DNA from: Deinococcus ficus
Lineage (GTDB): Bacteria > Deinococcota > Deinococci > Deinococcales > Deinococcaceae
Reading direction: 5' to 3'
DNA: 64,000 nucleotides
NCBI RefSeq assembly: GCF_003444775.1
Contig: NZ_CP021081.1
Span: 92,001-156,000 of the forward strand
The notes beneath the pieces were generated by a model. It worked only from the letters and a program-made list of their open reading frames with translations, ran no database searches and was not told the DNA's origin. The translations under genes and the position numbers were made by a program. Below are positions 14,700 through 22,647 of this stretch, piece by piece; position 1 is the first letter of the stretch; each line of letters starts with the position of its first letter.

Positions 14700-14728
14700 A
14701 AAAACCTACCCCCCAGAAACCTGGGGGG
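14700..14728 (-). terminator. Rho-independent terminator of efp
   Basis: An 8-bp perfect stem of six C-G pairs plus A-T and G-C (14709-14716 with 14721-14728) has a 4-base loop. On the minus strand it is followed by TAGG and TTTTT. It lies 38 bases after the efp stop codon, so accB needs its own promoter or read-through. Confidence 0.85.
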
Positions 14729-14765
14729 CGGGCGGGTCCGGACGGGGTTCAGGAAACCCGGCGGG

Positions 14766-15323
14766 TCAGGCGCGGCTGAGGTACTGCCCGGTGCGGGTGT
14801 CCACCTTGACGTTGGTGTCCTGCTCCACGAACAGCGGCACCTGCACCACGGCGCCCGTCTCCAGCTTGGCGGGCTTGGTGCCGCCGGACACGGTGTCGCC
14901 GCGGACGCCGGGGTCGGTTTCCACGATCTTCAGGATCACCTGGTTGGGCAGGGTGATGCTCAGGGCCTTGTCGCCGAACATGGCGACTTCCACCTCGGTG
15001 TTCTCCTTCATGAACTTCGCGGCGTCGCCGACCAGGGTCTTGCCCAGGTGAATCTGATCGAAGGTCTCCAGGTCCATGAACACGTAGTCGTCGCCGTCGG
15101 GGTACAGGTACTGCATCTTCTTGCCCTCGACGTAGATGTCCTGCAGCTTTTCACCGCTGTTGAAGGTGCGGTCCACGATGCTGCCGGTTTCCATGTTCCG
15201 GAACTTCGTGACGACCTTCGCGCCGCCGCGGCCCATCTTCAGGTGCGAGTAATCCAGGCACTCCCACAGGCCGCCGTCCATCTCCACTTTCGTGCCGTTG
15301 CGCAGTTCAGTCACACTGATCAT
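14766..15323 (-). CDS. efp: Translation elongation factor P
   Basis: This 185-residue protein relieves ribosomes stalled at polyproline stretches. It has the full three-domain EF-P length, the N-terminal KOW-like domain and the C-terminal GDTVSGGTKPAKLETGAVVQVPLFV signature. The tip of domain I reads KMGRGGA, putting Arg at position 32, as in Thermus EF-P, instead of the Lys modified by EpmABC in E. coli. Its targets here are easy to see: accB, RNase R and the B3-like protein gene products are Pro-rich. Confidence 0.97.
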   Translation of the reverse strand: MISVTELRNGTKVEMDGGLWECLDYSHLKMGRGGAKVVTKFRNMETGSIVDRTFNSGEKLQDIYVEGKKMQYLYPDGDDYVFMDLETFDQIHLGKTLVGDAAKFMKENTEVEVAMFGDKALSITLPNQVILKIVETDPGVRGDTVSGGTKPAKLETGAVVQVPLFVEQDTNVKVDTRTGQYLSRA

Positions 15324-15526
15324 GTCTCTCGTTCTCCTTGAACAGAACCTGCCCGGTGTCCGGGCGGGTCAGGCCGGGGCCACCTCCGCCCGGACGCTCC
15401 CGGCCTGCCCGCCAGGGCGGGGTGCAGGCGGGGCAGGGCGGGGGGCCGCGCGACAACAGGCACGATTCTAGCAGAGTGCCCCGCGGCCCGGCCACCGGCA
15501 CCCTTCCCCCGTGCGGCGCGGTTTGC

Positions 15527-15532
15527 TATGCT
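15527..15532 (+). promoter_or_regulatory. Candidate minus-10 element for rplY
   Basis: TATGCT stands out in a GC-rich 299-base divergent gap between efp and rplY. It would give an mRNA with a leader of about 85 bases. No good minus-35 box was seen, and nothing else was recognised in the gap apart from the rplY AAGGAG. Confidence 0.4.
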
Positions 15533-15622
15533 ACTTCGGTTGCACGTCCGCCCCCGCCCCCGGTGCCCACCCACCGGCGCGCGGCGAGCGCGAGGCGGCG
15601 AAAGACTTAAGGAGAAACGCTC

Positions 15623-16369
15623 ATGGAACTGACCGCCCAACCCCGCACCAGCCAGCAGAAACTGGCCGAAGGCATGATCCCCGCCGTCGCCTACAACAAG
15701 GAAAAGAACGTGTCCTTCGCCCTGGACCGCAAGGCCTTTGACCGCGCCTTCCGCCAGCAGAGCACCACGGGCCTGTTCGACATCACCATCGAAGGCGGCG
15801 AGACCTTCCCCGCCCTGGTGAAGACCGTGCAGATGGACAAGCGCAAGCGCGCCCCCATCCACGTCGACTTCTACATGGTCACCTACGGCCAGCCCGTCGA
15901 AGTGCACGTCCCCGTGCACACCAGCGGCAAGAGCCAGGGTGAAATCGAAGGCGGCCTGGTGGACATCGTCGTGCACGCCCTGAACATCGTCGCCCCCGGC
16001 CCCCGCCGCATCCCCAGCGAACTGACCGTGGACGTCACCAAGCTCGGCATCGGCGACCACGTCACCGCCGGCGACATCAAGCTGCCCGAAGGCTGCACCC
16101 TGGCCGTGGCGCCCGACCTGGTGGTCGTCAGCGTCCTGCCGCCCCGCCTGACCGAAGAGCAGCTGGAAGCCGAAGCGCAGGCCGCCCAGGTGGCCGGCAT
16201 GGTCGCCAGCGGCGAACTCAGCGAGGAAGCCGCCGAGGCTGTCCTGGAAGGCGGCGCCAGCGTCGAGGAAGCCAAGGCGGCCTCCGACGAGGCCCTCACC
16301 AGCGGTCCCGAGAAGGCCGCCGGCGAAGGCAGCGACGACGCCATCAGCGAGAGCGGCGAAGAGAAGTAA
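15623..16369 (+). CDS. rplY: Ribosomal protein L25 / general stress protein CTC
   Basis: This 248-residue protein is a CTC-type 5S-rRNA-binding L25. The N-terminal L25 domain (about 1-90) contains KRKRAPIHVDFYMV, and the TL5/CTC C-terminal beta domain (about 92-180) follows. It ends in an acidic Ala/Glu-rich tail of about 65 residues. E. coli L25 has only the first domain, while Thermus TL5 and Deinococcus CTC are long like this one. AAGGAG sits 11 bases before the ATG. Confidence 0.95.
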   Translation: MELTAQPRTSQQKLAEGMIPAVAYNKEKNVSFALDRKAFDRAFRQQSTTGLFDITIEGGETFPALVKTVQMDKRKRAPIHVDFYMVTYGQPVEVHVPVHTSGKSQGEIEGGLVDIVVHALNIVAPGPRRIPSELTVDVTKLGIGDHVTAGDIKLPEGCTLAVAPDLVVVSVLPPRLTEEQLEAEAQAAQVAGMVASGELSEEAAEAVLEGGASVEEAKAASDEALTSGPEKAAGEGSDDAISESGEEK

Positions 16370-16382
16370 GCGCCGCCCCGCC

Positions 16383-16413
16383 CCGGACCTCCGCACTGGG
16401 GGTCCGGTTTTTT
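16383..16413 (+). terminator. Rho-independent terminator of rplY
   Basis: A 7-bp stem CCGGACC/GGTCCGG (16383-16389 with 16401-16407) is followed by six T. The T-tract touches the stop codon of the convergent aminopeptidase gene. Confidence 0.9.
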
Positions 16414-17501
16414 CATGCCCGGGCCGCCTCCCGCAGGCAGGCCACGCGCTCCGCCGCCGGGCGGGCCGCGCAGCCCTGTACCACGCGCAGGAAGGCCGGC
16501 ACGTCCCCGTCCACCCGGGCCAGCACCGCCTGGAATTCCGGAACCAGCGCCGCGTACGCCGCCACCGACCCCAGCGCCGCGTTGTTCACGCCCCGCGCGA
16601 ACCAGCCGTCGTACCCGGCGTACCCGTCCCAGCGTTCCTCCTTCAGCCGGGCGTACCGGGCGTTCAGGTCCGCGAGAAGGCCGGCCTTGCGCGCCCGCAT
16701 CGTCTCCGGCGGCAGCGCCTGCGCGTACAGAGCCTCCAGCTCCCCGCGCGCCGAGAGCAGCAGCGCGTTGAAGTCCTGCGCGCGCGCCTGCGCCAGCCGG
16801 TCCTGCTCCCGCAGTTCCGGCGTGCCCCGCGCCGCCAGCCAGCGCCGCATGCCCTCCTCCTCCACCGCCGTGGCGTACGACTCGTTGAACACCGTGTCGT
16901 CCTTCACGTACACGGCCGGGTGCGCCAGCTCGTGAATCACCGTGCGGATCAGCGTGGCGTCCGGGTAGGCCAGCATGGTGGACAGCACCGGGTCCTTCAG
17001 GTACCCCAGCGTGCTGTACGCGCTCACGCCGCCCACCAGCACGTCCTGCCCCGTCGCGGCCCGGGCGCGGCCCTCTGCGCGGGCCGCCGCCTCGCTGAAG
17101 TACCCGCGGTACGCCACGCAGCCCGCCACCGGAAAACACTGCGTGCTGAGCTGCACGCTGAATTCCGGCGCGGAAAAGACGTTCCACACCACGTACGGCC
17201 GCCCCACATCCACGTACTTCACAAAAGACCCGTGGTCCGGCAGGCCCAGCCCGCCCTGCGCGGCCGGCGCCACCGCGAACGCCCGCACGTCCCGCACCAG
17301 TTCCAGCTTCCGTCGCGTGACCGCCGGCGTGCCCGGGTCCGCGAGCACGTCCGCCACGCCGCGCGCCCGCACCAGCAGGTCCAGCTGCCCCGCCGCCGCC
17401 TGCGCCAGGTACGACACCTCCCCGCACCCGCTCAGCCCGGCCAGCAGCGCCGCGCCCAGCAGCACCCCGCCCAGCCGGCGCCCCCACGTCCCGCGTCTCA
17501 T
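16413..17501 (-). CDS. Putative lipoprotein aminopeptidase (COG4324 type)
   Basis: This 362-residue protein begins with a lipoprotein signal whose lipobox LSGC puts the lipidated Cys at 26, so it should be anchored on the outer side of the membrane. The zinc motif HELAH is at 190-194, and FNESYA just after it (Glu207) is the likely third ligand. This arrangement matches the predicted aminopeptidase family COG4324. The chosen ATG lies 7 bases after a TACACT box (17514-17509) shared in a 31-base divergent promoter with the cupin gene. The frame is open further upstream, but that would destroy the signal peptide. Confidence 0.82.
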   Translation of the reverse strand: MRRGTWGRRLGGVLLGAALLAGLSGCGEVSYLAQAAAGQLDLLVRARGVADVLADPGTPAVTRRKLELVRDVRAFAVAPAAQGGLGLPDHGSFVKYVDVGRPYVVWNVFSAPEFSVQLSTQCFPVAGCVAYRGYFSEAAARAEGRARAATGQDVLVGGVSAYSTLGYLKDPVLSTMLAYPDATLIRTVIHELAHPAVYVKDDTVFNESYATAVEEEGMRRWLAARGTPELREQDRLAQARAQDFNALLLSARGELEALYAQALPPETMRARKAGLLADLNARYARLKEERWDGYAGYDGWFARGVNNAALGSVAAYAALVPEFQAVLARVDGDVPAFLRVVQGCAARPAAERVACLREAARA

Positions 17502-17532
17502 GGCGGTCAGTGTAGGGCGCGTACACTCCGGC
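17502..17532. promoter_or_regulatory. Compact divergent leaderless promoters
   Basis: Only 31 bases separate the start codons of the aminopeptidase (minus) and cupin (plus) genes. A TACACT box faces each way (17514-17509 minus, 17522-17527 plus), 7 and 5 bases from the respective starts. Each polymerase must use minus-35 contacts inside the opposite gene, so the two promoters should interfere. Confidence 0.6.
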
Positions 17533-18003
17533 ATGGACCGCCTGCCCCTCGGCCTGAACGGAACCGTGCCGAACCATCCGCGCCTCCCGGTGCTCGTCGC
17601 CCGCGCCGCCCTGCCGGACCGCACGCCCGTGCAGATCGAAACGCACCTCGCGCACCGCGGCTGGACCCGGGCCTGGCGCAACGGCATCCACGCCTTTCAC
17701 CACTACCACTCCACCGCGCACGAGGTGCTGGTGATTGCCCGGGGGCAGGTGCGCGTCACCGTGGGCGGCGAAGGCGGCCCACCGCTGGACCTGCACGCCG
17801 GGGACGTCCTGGTGCTCCCGGCCGGCACGGCGCACCGCAACGACGGCAGCAGCGCCGACCTGCTCGTCATCGGCGCCTACGCCGGCGGCCGCGACTGGGA
17901 CCTGTGCCGCCCGGAAGACACCGACCTCGAAGGCGCCCGCGCACGGATCGCGCAGGTGCCTGACTGGGACACCGCCCCCGTCGACGACCCGGAAGGCGGC
18001 TGA
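17533..18003 (+). CDS. Cupin-domain protein (YjlB-like)
   Basis: This 156-residue single cupin has HHYHSTAHEVLVIARGQVRV (cupin motif 1, metal ligands His and Glu) and later LHAGDVLVLPAGTAHRND (cupin motif 2, with a His ligand). The NGIHAFHHYHSTAHE start is typical of the YjlB family, of unknown substrate. The start ATG lies 5 bases after TACACT, so the mRNA is probably leaderless. Confidence 0.82.
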   Translation: MDRLPLGLNGTVPNHPRLPVLVARAALPDRTPVQIETHLAHRGWTRAWRNGIHAFHHYHSTAHEVLVIARGQVRVTVGGEGGPPLDLHAGDVLVLPAGTAHRNDGSSADLLVIGAYAGGRDWDLCRPEDTDLEGARARIAQVPDWDTAPVDDPEGG

Positions 18004-18029
18004 GCCCGAGGGCATCAGTACACTTGTGC

Positions 18030-19232
18030 ATGCTGAGCGCCGCCCTGCCCTTCCTCCTGACCGCCGACCGCCTGAAACGCGTGACCCGCCAGAACACCCT
18101 GCACGACGGCAGCCGCCCGGAGAACGCCGCGGAACACGCCTGGCACGCCGCGCTGATGGCCCTGGTGCTCGCGGAGTACGCCCCACCCGGCACCAACACC
18201 GCCCACGTGGTGGACCTGCTGCTCGCCCATGACCTCGTGGAGATCGAAGCAGGGGACCGCCTCATCCTGGACGCCCCCGGGACCGAGGACCGCCGGGAGG
18301 CGCGGGCCGCCCGGCCGCTGTTCGGCTCCCCACCCACCCCCCTGAACGCCGACCTGCATGCCCTATGGACGGAGTTCGACGCAGGCATCACCCCGGAGGC
18401 CACCTTCGCCCGGCAACTGGACGCCCTGGCCCCCGCGCTCCTCAGCTGGGGGGACGGCGGAGCCGGACGGGCCCTGTGGGGTCCGCCCAGCGACGCATAC
18501 CGCGCCGTGAAGCGCCGGACCCTGACCCACCCCGCGCCCTATGCCGCCTTTCACACCTGGATGGTCCGTGCAGGGGCACCCGACGATCCCACCGTGAGCA
18601 CCCCGACGGAGCGCCTGTCGCGGCAACTGGCGTTCCTGACCGAATGCGACCGCCTGAAGGGCGTGCGGCGGACCACGTACCTGCATGATGGCAGCCGGCC
18701 GGAGAACAGCGCCGAGCACTCCTGGCACCTGGCCCTGATGGCCCTGCTGGGCGGCCTCCCGCCGGGCACGGACCGGTCGCGCGTGACCGCGCTGCTGCTC
18801 GTGCATGACCTCGTCGAGATTCACGCCGGGGACACGCATTTCGACGCCACGCCCGAGGCGCTGGCCCGGCAGGCGGATCAGGAGGCGCAGGCCGCCCGCA
18901 CCCTCTTCGGCCGGCTGCCCGCCGATCAGGCCGCGTCCCTGCGGGGCCTCTGGGAGGAATTCGAGGCGCAGCGCACCCCGGACGCCCGGTACGCCCGCGC
19001 GCTGGACGCCCTGCAGCCCATGCTGCTCACCTGGGGGCCCGGCGGGCGCGGCTGCACCGACCGCCACCCGGAACTCACCGCGGAACGGCTCCTGGCGCTG
19101 AAACGGCCCCGCCTGGAGGCGTACCCTGACCTCTGGGCGCTGGCGCAGCAGGTCGTGACTGACGCAGTGAGGGCCGGCCTTCTGCCCACGGCACCGGTCA
19201 CGGCCGGCATGAAGCTCCGCTTGAGCCCCTGA
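18030..19232 (+). CDS. Tandem HD-domain (HD_3/YfbR-like) phosphohydrolase
   Basis: This 400-residue protein is two HD_3-type domains fused head to tail. Each has LHDGSRPENxAEHxWH followed by VxxLLLxHDLVEIxAGD, the His/Asp metal site of YfbR-like 5'-nucleotidases. One copy covers about residues 6-180 and the second about 200-370. The usual enzyme has a single domain near 190 residues and acts as a dimer, so this is an in-frame duplication. Both copies keep all metal-binding residues. The ATG at 18030 is chosen because TACACT (18019-18024) is 5 bases upstream; a TTG two codons earlier overlaps that box. It is probably a nucleotide or HD phosphatase. Confidence 0.82.
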   Translation: MLSAALPFLLTADRLKRVTRQNTLHDGSRPENAAEHAWHAALMALVLAEYAPPGTNTAHVVDLLLAHDLVEIEAGDRLILDAPGTEDRREARAARPLFGSPPTPLNADLHALWTEFDAGITPEATFARQLDALAPALLSWGDGGAGRALWGPPSDAYRAVKRRTLTHPAPYAAFHTWMVRAGAPDDPTVSTPTERLSRQLAFLTECDRLKGVRRTTYLHDGSRPENSAEHSWHLALMALLGGLPPGTDRSRVTALLLVHDLVEIHAGDTHFDATPEALARQADQEAQAARTLFGRLPADQAASLRGLWEEFEAQRTPDARYARALDALQPMLLTWGPGGRGCTDRHPELTAERLLALKRPRLEAYPDLWALAQQVVTDAVRAGLLPTAPVTAGMKLRLSP

Positions 19233-19290
19233 CAAGAGCGCTTCACGGTCCGGGCACGTTTATCAGGGGCGCGTCCGGCACCCTGCACGC

Positions 19291-19545
19291 ATGACCAACG
19301 ACGACACGAACCGGGAACGGCAGGGCGGCACCCAGCCGGGCGGGGACGATGGAGCGCGTTACCGTCAGGACGGCGACCCGGCCCGCCGCGAGCAGGCCGA
19401 ACAGGGCGCCGAGGGACACCACAGCGGCGCCGGCCAGCAGGGCGCGCCCGGCCAGGGCCGTAAGGACCAGGGCAACAACGGGCAGGCCATGAACGACCAG
19501 GGCGGCAGCACGCAGCGCGGCAACAACGGCCGTGCGGGGGAGTAA
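19291..19545 (+). CDS. Small disordered hydrophilic protein, copy 1
   Basis: This 84-residue protein is made almost only of Gly, Gln, Asn, Asp, Glu, Arg and Ala, with no Cys, Trp, Val, Leu or Ile. It starts MTNDDTNRERQGG. The composition is that of a hydrophilin or KGG-type stress protein that stays unfolded. A CACCCT box lies 6 bases before the ATG. The next gene, 3 bases after its stop, encodes a protein of the same kind. Confidence 0.75.
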   Translation: MTNDDTNRERQGGTQPGGDDGARYRQDGDPARREQAEQGAEGHHSGAGQQGAPGQGRKDQGNNGQAMNDQGGSTQRGNNGRAGE

Positions 19546-19548
19546 AGC

Positions 19549-19800
19549 ATGACGAACAGTGACGACTATCGCGGCCGCAACGGCACCGATAAGGATGAGA
19601 ACCGCGGTCAGGGCGCCGGGCACGAGCAGGTCGGGAACCAGCAGCAACCCAGCGGCGGCGCCCCCTACCGCGACGACGCCACCCCGCCCCACCGGGAAGG
19701 GGGCCCCGGCAACGAACGCACCCAGGGCCAGGGCAACCCCGGCGGCGGGAACGGGCAGGGGCAGGGCAGCGGCAAGGACAGCTCCGGCAACGACCGGTAA
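19549..19800 (+). CDS. Small disordered hydrophilic protein, copy 2
   Basis: This 83-residue paralogue of the preceding gene starts MTNSDDYRGRNGTDKDENRG and is rich in Gly, Gln, Asn and Asp. A GGGGAG ribosome site lies inside the end of copy 1, so the two are co-translated. A strong hairpin ends the unit. A third member with the same style lies at 39864-40073. Confidence 0.75.
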   Translation: MTNSDDYRGRNGTDKDENRGQGAGHEQVGNQQQPSGGAPYRDDATPPHREGGPGNERTQGQGNPGGGNGQGQGSGKDSSGNDR

Positions 19801-19813
19801 ACAGAGAAAGAGA

Positions 19814-19848
19814 GGGCCGGCAGCGCAGACTGCCGGCCCCTGATCTTT
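19814..19848 (+). terminator. Terminator of the disordered-protein pair
   Basis: A perfect 10-bp stem (19814-19823 with 19830-19839) has a 6-base loop. It is followed by a weak TGATCTTT tail. Confidence 0.75.
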
Positions 19849-19988
19849 GCCCCTGGCCGGACAGCGGGTCCCGGGCCGCGCGGCGCGCCTGTACACTCAC
19901 GGGCGCGGCGGGACGGGTGCACTGAGCGCGCCTCCCGGCCGAGATCACCTGAGCCCCGCGCCCACCGGCGGGGCCGTGGAGGGGCAAG

Positions 19989-20429
19989 ATGACGAATGAC
20001 AGTACGGTTCCCGCCCCGCGCAGCCGCGCCCGCATGCTGGAACTGGTGTTCCCCAAGGACACGAACTATCACGGCACCGCCTTCGGGGGCTGGGTGCTTT
20101 CCCTGATGGACAAGGCCGCCAGTGTCGCCGCGGTGCGGCACGCCGGGGGAAACGTGGTGACGGCCCGCATGGACGGCGTGGACTTCCACACCCCGATCCG
20201 CGTGGGGGACGCCGTGGCGCTGGACGCTCAGGTGGTGAAGGTAGGCCGCAGCAGCATGACCATCCGCGTGGACGTGTACCGCGAGCACATGGCGTCCGGG
20301 GAGCAGCAGCTGGCGACCAGCGGGTTTTTCGTGTTCGTGGCGCTGGACGATGAGGGCCGGACCCGCCCGGTGCCGCCGCTGCCGGAAGCGGACGAGGCCG
20401 TGGACAAGCACGTGCACGCCCGCCCATGA
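19989..20429 (+). CDS. Acyl-CoA thioesterase, hotdog fold (YciA/BFIT-like)
   Basis: This 146-residue protein has [25 protein letters not shown] (about 21-45), the active-site helix pattern of hexameric acyl-CoA thioesterases, and [16 protein letters not shown] (59-74). It hydrolyses acyl-CoA to free acid and CoA in the cytoplasm. GGAGGGG precedes the ATG. The stop overlaps the start of the histidine phosphatase gene in an ATGA, so the two are translationally coupled. Confidence 0.85.
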   Translation: MTNDSTVPAPRSRARMLELVFPKDTNYHGTAFGGWVLSLMDKAASVAAVRHAGGNVVTARMDGVDFHTPIRVGDAVALDAQVVKVGRSSMTIRVDVYREHMASGEQQLATSGFFVFVALDDEGRTRPVPPLPEADEAVDKHVHARP

Positions 20430-21013
20430 CCGGCGCGGACCTGCACCTGACGCTGGTGCGGCACGGCGCGACCGCCTGGAACGACGGGGGGCGCTGGCAG
20501 GGAACGACCGATAACCCCCTGGCGGCCAGCGGGGAGGCGCAGGCGAGCGCCCTCGCGCCGCGCTTCAGGGGGCAGACCTTCGAGCTGGCGTTCAGCAGCG
20601 ACCTGACCCGCGCCGTGCAGACCGCCGAACTGGTGCTGCCCGGCCATCCGCTGATCCTGGACCCGCGGCTGCGGGAGATTCACTTCGGGCAGTTCGAGGG
20701 CCTGAAGGTGCCCGAGATGCAGCGCCACCCGGAGTACCCGGTCTGGCAGGCGGACCCCTGGCGGGTCGGCCCGCCCGGCGGGGAGAGCCTCGCGGAGGTC
20801 GCGGCGCGGCTGCGTGCCTGGGTGGAGGACCTGAGTGGCGGCCGGGTGATCGCGTTCAGTCACTCGGTGGCGATCCGCACCCTGCTGGTGGACCTGTTCG
20901 GCTGGCCGCTGATCCCGCAGCCGGACTACCCGGTGCCGTACGCGTTCCGGCTGGGGCACGCGGGCGTGGTGGACCTGCGCCGGGTGGGCGGGCACTGGAC
21001 GCTGCACGTCTAG
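20426..21013 (+). CDS. Histidine phosphatase family protein
   Basis: This 195-residue protein has [10 protein letters not shown] (10-19, catalytic phosphohistidine His13), [23 protein letters not shown] (proton-donor Glu) and a second catalytic His in [10 protein letters not shown]. This is the branch-1 phosphoglycerate mutase-like/alpha-ribazole phosphatase layout. The actual substrate is unclear; no cobalamin gene is nearby. It overlaps the thioesterase gene by 4 bases. Confidence 0.88.
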   Translation: MTGADLHLTLVRHGATAWNDGGRWQGTTDNPLAASGEAQASALAPRFRGQTFELAFSSDLTRAVQTAELVLPGHPLILDPRLREIHFGQFEGLKVPEMQRHPEYPVWQADPWRVGPPGGESLAEVAARLRAWVEDLSGGRVIAFSHSVAIRTLLVDLFGWPLIPQPDYPVPYAFRLGHAGVVDLRRVGGHWTLHV

Positions 21014-21057
21014 GCCCCAGTGCGCCGTGGCTCAGGAGGCCGGGGGAGACCCTGGCC

Positions 21058-21765
21058 TCAGTTGCTGTACGGCAGGCCGAGTTCGCCGCCGAGTTCCCTC
21101 AGGAAGCGGTGCATGAACTCGGTGCGGCGCCGCGCTTCCTCGCGCCCGGGGGGCGTCTGGAAGGTCTGGTGCAGGGTGAGCAGCTTGGTGAAGAAGTGGT
21201 CCACGGTGAAGGTCTGGTCGTCGGCGGGGCGGTCCTCGGCCCAGGGGTCCAGGGGGTGCAGCAGAGCGCGTTCCATGCGGCCCCCGACCGCCGCGACCCG
21301 CAGGACGCCCAGCGCGCCCAGGGCGTCGAGCCGGTCGGCGTCCTGCAGGGCCTTGCCCAGGGGCGTTTCGGGCGTGGCGCCGCGGGAGAAGCTGTGGTCG
21401 CGCACGGCCAGGGCGACCTCGTGCGCGTCGTCGGGCGTGAAGCCCAGGCCGGGCAGGGCGGCCTCGGTGGCCTGGGCGGCCCGGGTGCTGGCGTGCGCGC
21501 GGTCCGGGTGGTTCTTGGGCAGGTTGATGACGTCGTGCGTGAGCGCGGCCGCCACGGCCAGGGCGGGGGAGAGGCCGGGGGCGCAGGTCAGCGTCCAGCG
21601 GGCCACGCGCACGAGGTGGGCGTCGTCGTGCGCGGCGTCGGGCGTCATGGTCGCGTGCACCCAGGTCCACACGTCCGGGAGGCGGGGGTCCAGGGCGAGC
21701 AGGGGCGCGAGGAGCGGCCCGGTGAGCGCCGCTGGGGTGGGGTCGGGGGGAGAGGCGGCCTTCAC
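21058..21765 (-). CDS. HD-domain metal-dependent phosphohydrolase
   Basis: This 235-residue protein has the HD signature HDDAHLVRVARW, then AAALTHDVINLPKNH, and later DADRLDALGALGVLRV. This matches the YedJ-like HD hydrolase group with a PxLGKALQDADRLDA block. The start is taken as GTG at 21765 because a CATACT box lies 7 bases before it. The frame runs further upstream but crosses the divergent regulator's promoter. Confidence 0.82.
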   Translation of the reverse strand: MKAASPPDPTPAALTGPLLAPLLALDPRLPDVWTWVHATMTPDAAHDDAHLVRVARWTLTCAPGLSPALAVAAALTHDVINLPKNHPDRAHASTRAAQATEAALPGLGFTPDDAHEVALAVRDHSFSRGATPETPLGKALQDADRLDALGALGVLRVAAVGGRMERALLHPLDPWAEDRPADDQTFTVDHFFTKLLTLHQTFQTPPGREEARRRTEFMHRFLRELGGELGLPYSN

Positions 21766-21861
21766 GGCGTTCAGTATGCGAGGTCCGGTGGGCGGGGACA
21801 GGGGGCCGGGCTGGTGGGGGGAGCAAGAGCACCGACAGAATCTTAATGTTACCCTCATGGT

Positions 21862-22638
21862 ATGAGCGGTGGGCCCGGTCGCCTTCCAGTGCTGGTCGTG
21901 GACGACAGCGCCGGCACCCTGACGTACCTGCAGCGCCTGCTGGCCCCCCACGTGGACGTGCAGCTCGCCCGCACCGCGCCCGAGGCCTTACAGGTGCTCT
22001 CGCCCGGCACCGCCCTGGTGGTCACGGACCTGCACATGCCCGGCCCGAGCGGCCTGGAACTCACGGCCGAGCTGCGTCGCCGCGCGCCGGACGTGCCGGT
22101 CGTGATGATGACGGGCGTGGTGGACGAGTTCGTGCAGCAGGAGGCCGCCGCGGCCGGCGCGCGCGACGTGCTGCGCAAGCCCGTCACGGCCGCGAAACTG
22201 TACCCGTTGCTGCGCGAGTACCTGGGGCTCACGGACCTGGAGGTGCCCCCGCTCGAGGACGACGACCTGCCGCCCGCGACCACCACGCACCACCCGGCCA
22301 TGGACCTGCCGGGCCTGCTGAGCGGCGTGCGGGCGCTGGGGGGTGTGCAGGCGGTCACGTACTACGCCGCGGACGGGGCGCGCACGGTATCCAGCGTGGG
22401 CGCGCCCCTCCCGGCGGAACTGGCCGGGTTCGTGCACGCCGCCGGCGAGGCTGCACGGGGCGGGGCGCCTTTCCTGGGCGCGGCGGGTGGGGTGCGGGCC
22501 GTGCAGGTGGAGTACCTGGACCGTGTGCTGCTGGTCGTGCCGGTCGGGGACGGGCTGCTGGCGGCCCTGACGCGCGACGCGGCGAGCGCCAGCACCGTGA
22601 AGGCCTGGCTGCGCTCGGCGCAGTTCACGCTGGGCTGA
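21862..22638 (+). CDS. Response regulator with a roadblock/LC7-like output domain
   Basis: This 258-residue protein has a receiver domain (8-120) with acidic pocket Asp14 and Asp15, phospho-acceptor Asp56 in VVTDLHMPG, Thr84 and Lys106. An acidic linker (about 128-147) leads to a C-terminal 100-residue domain. That domain has alternating beta strands and a central helix (GVQAVTYYAADGARTVSSVG, then VEYLDRVLLVVPVGDGLL), resembling roadblock/LC7 domains that bind small GTPases such as MglA. There is no DNA-binding domain. TACCCT lies 6 bases before the ATG. No sensor kinase lies next to it. Confidence 0.75.
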   Translation: MSGGPGRLPVLVVDDSAGTLTYLQRLLAPHVDVQLARTAPEALQVLSPGTALVVTDLHMPGPSGLELTAELRRRAPDVPVVMMTGVVDEFVQQEAAAAGARDVLRKPVTAAKLYPLLREYLGLTDLEVPPLEDDDLPPATTTHHPAMDLPGLLSGVRALGGVQAVTYYAADGARTVSSVGAPLPAELAGFVHAAGEAARGGAPFLGAAGGVRAVQVEYLDRVLLVVPVGDGLLAALTRDAASASTVKAWLRSAQFTLG

Positions 22639-22647
22639 CCCGGGGCG

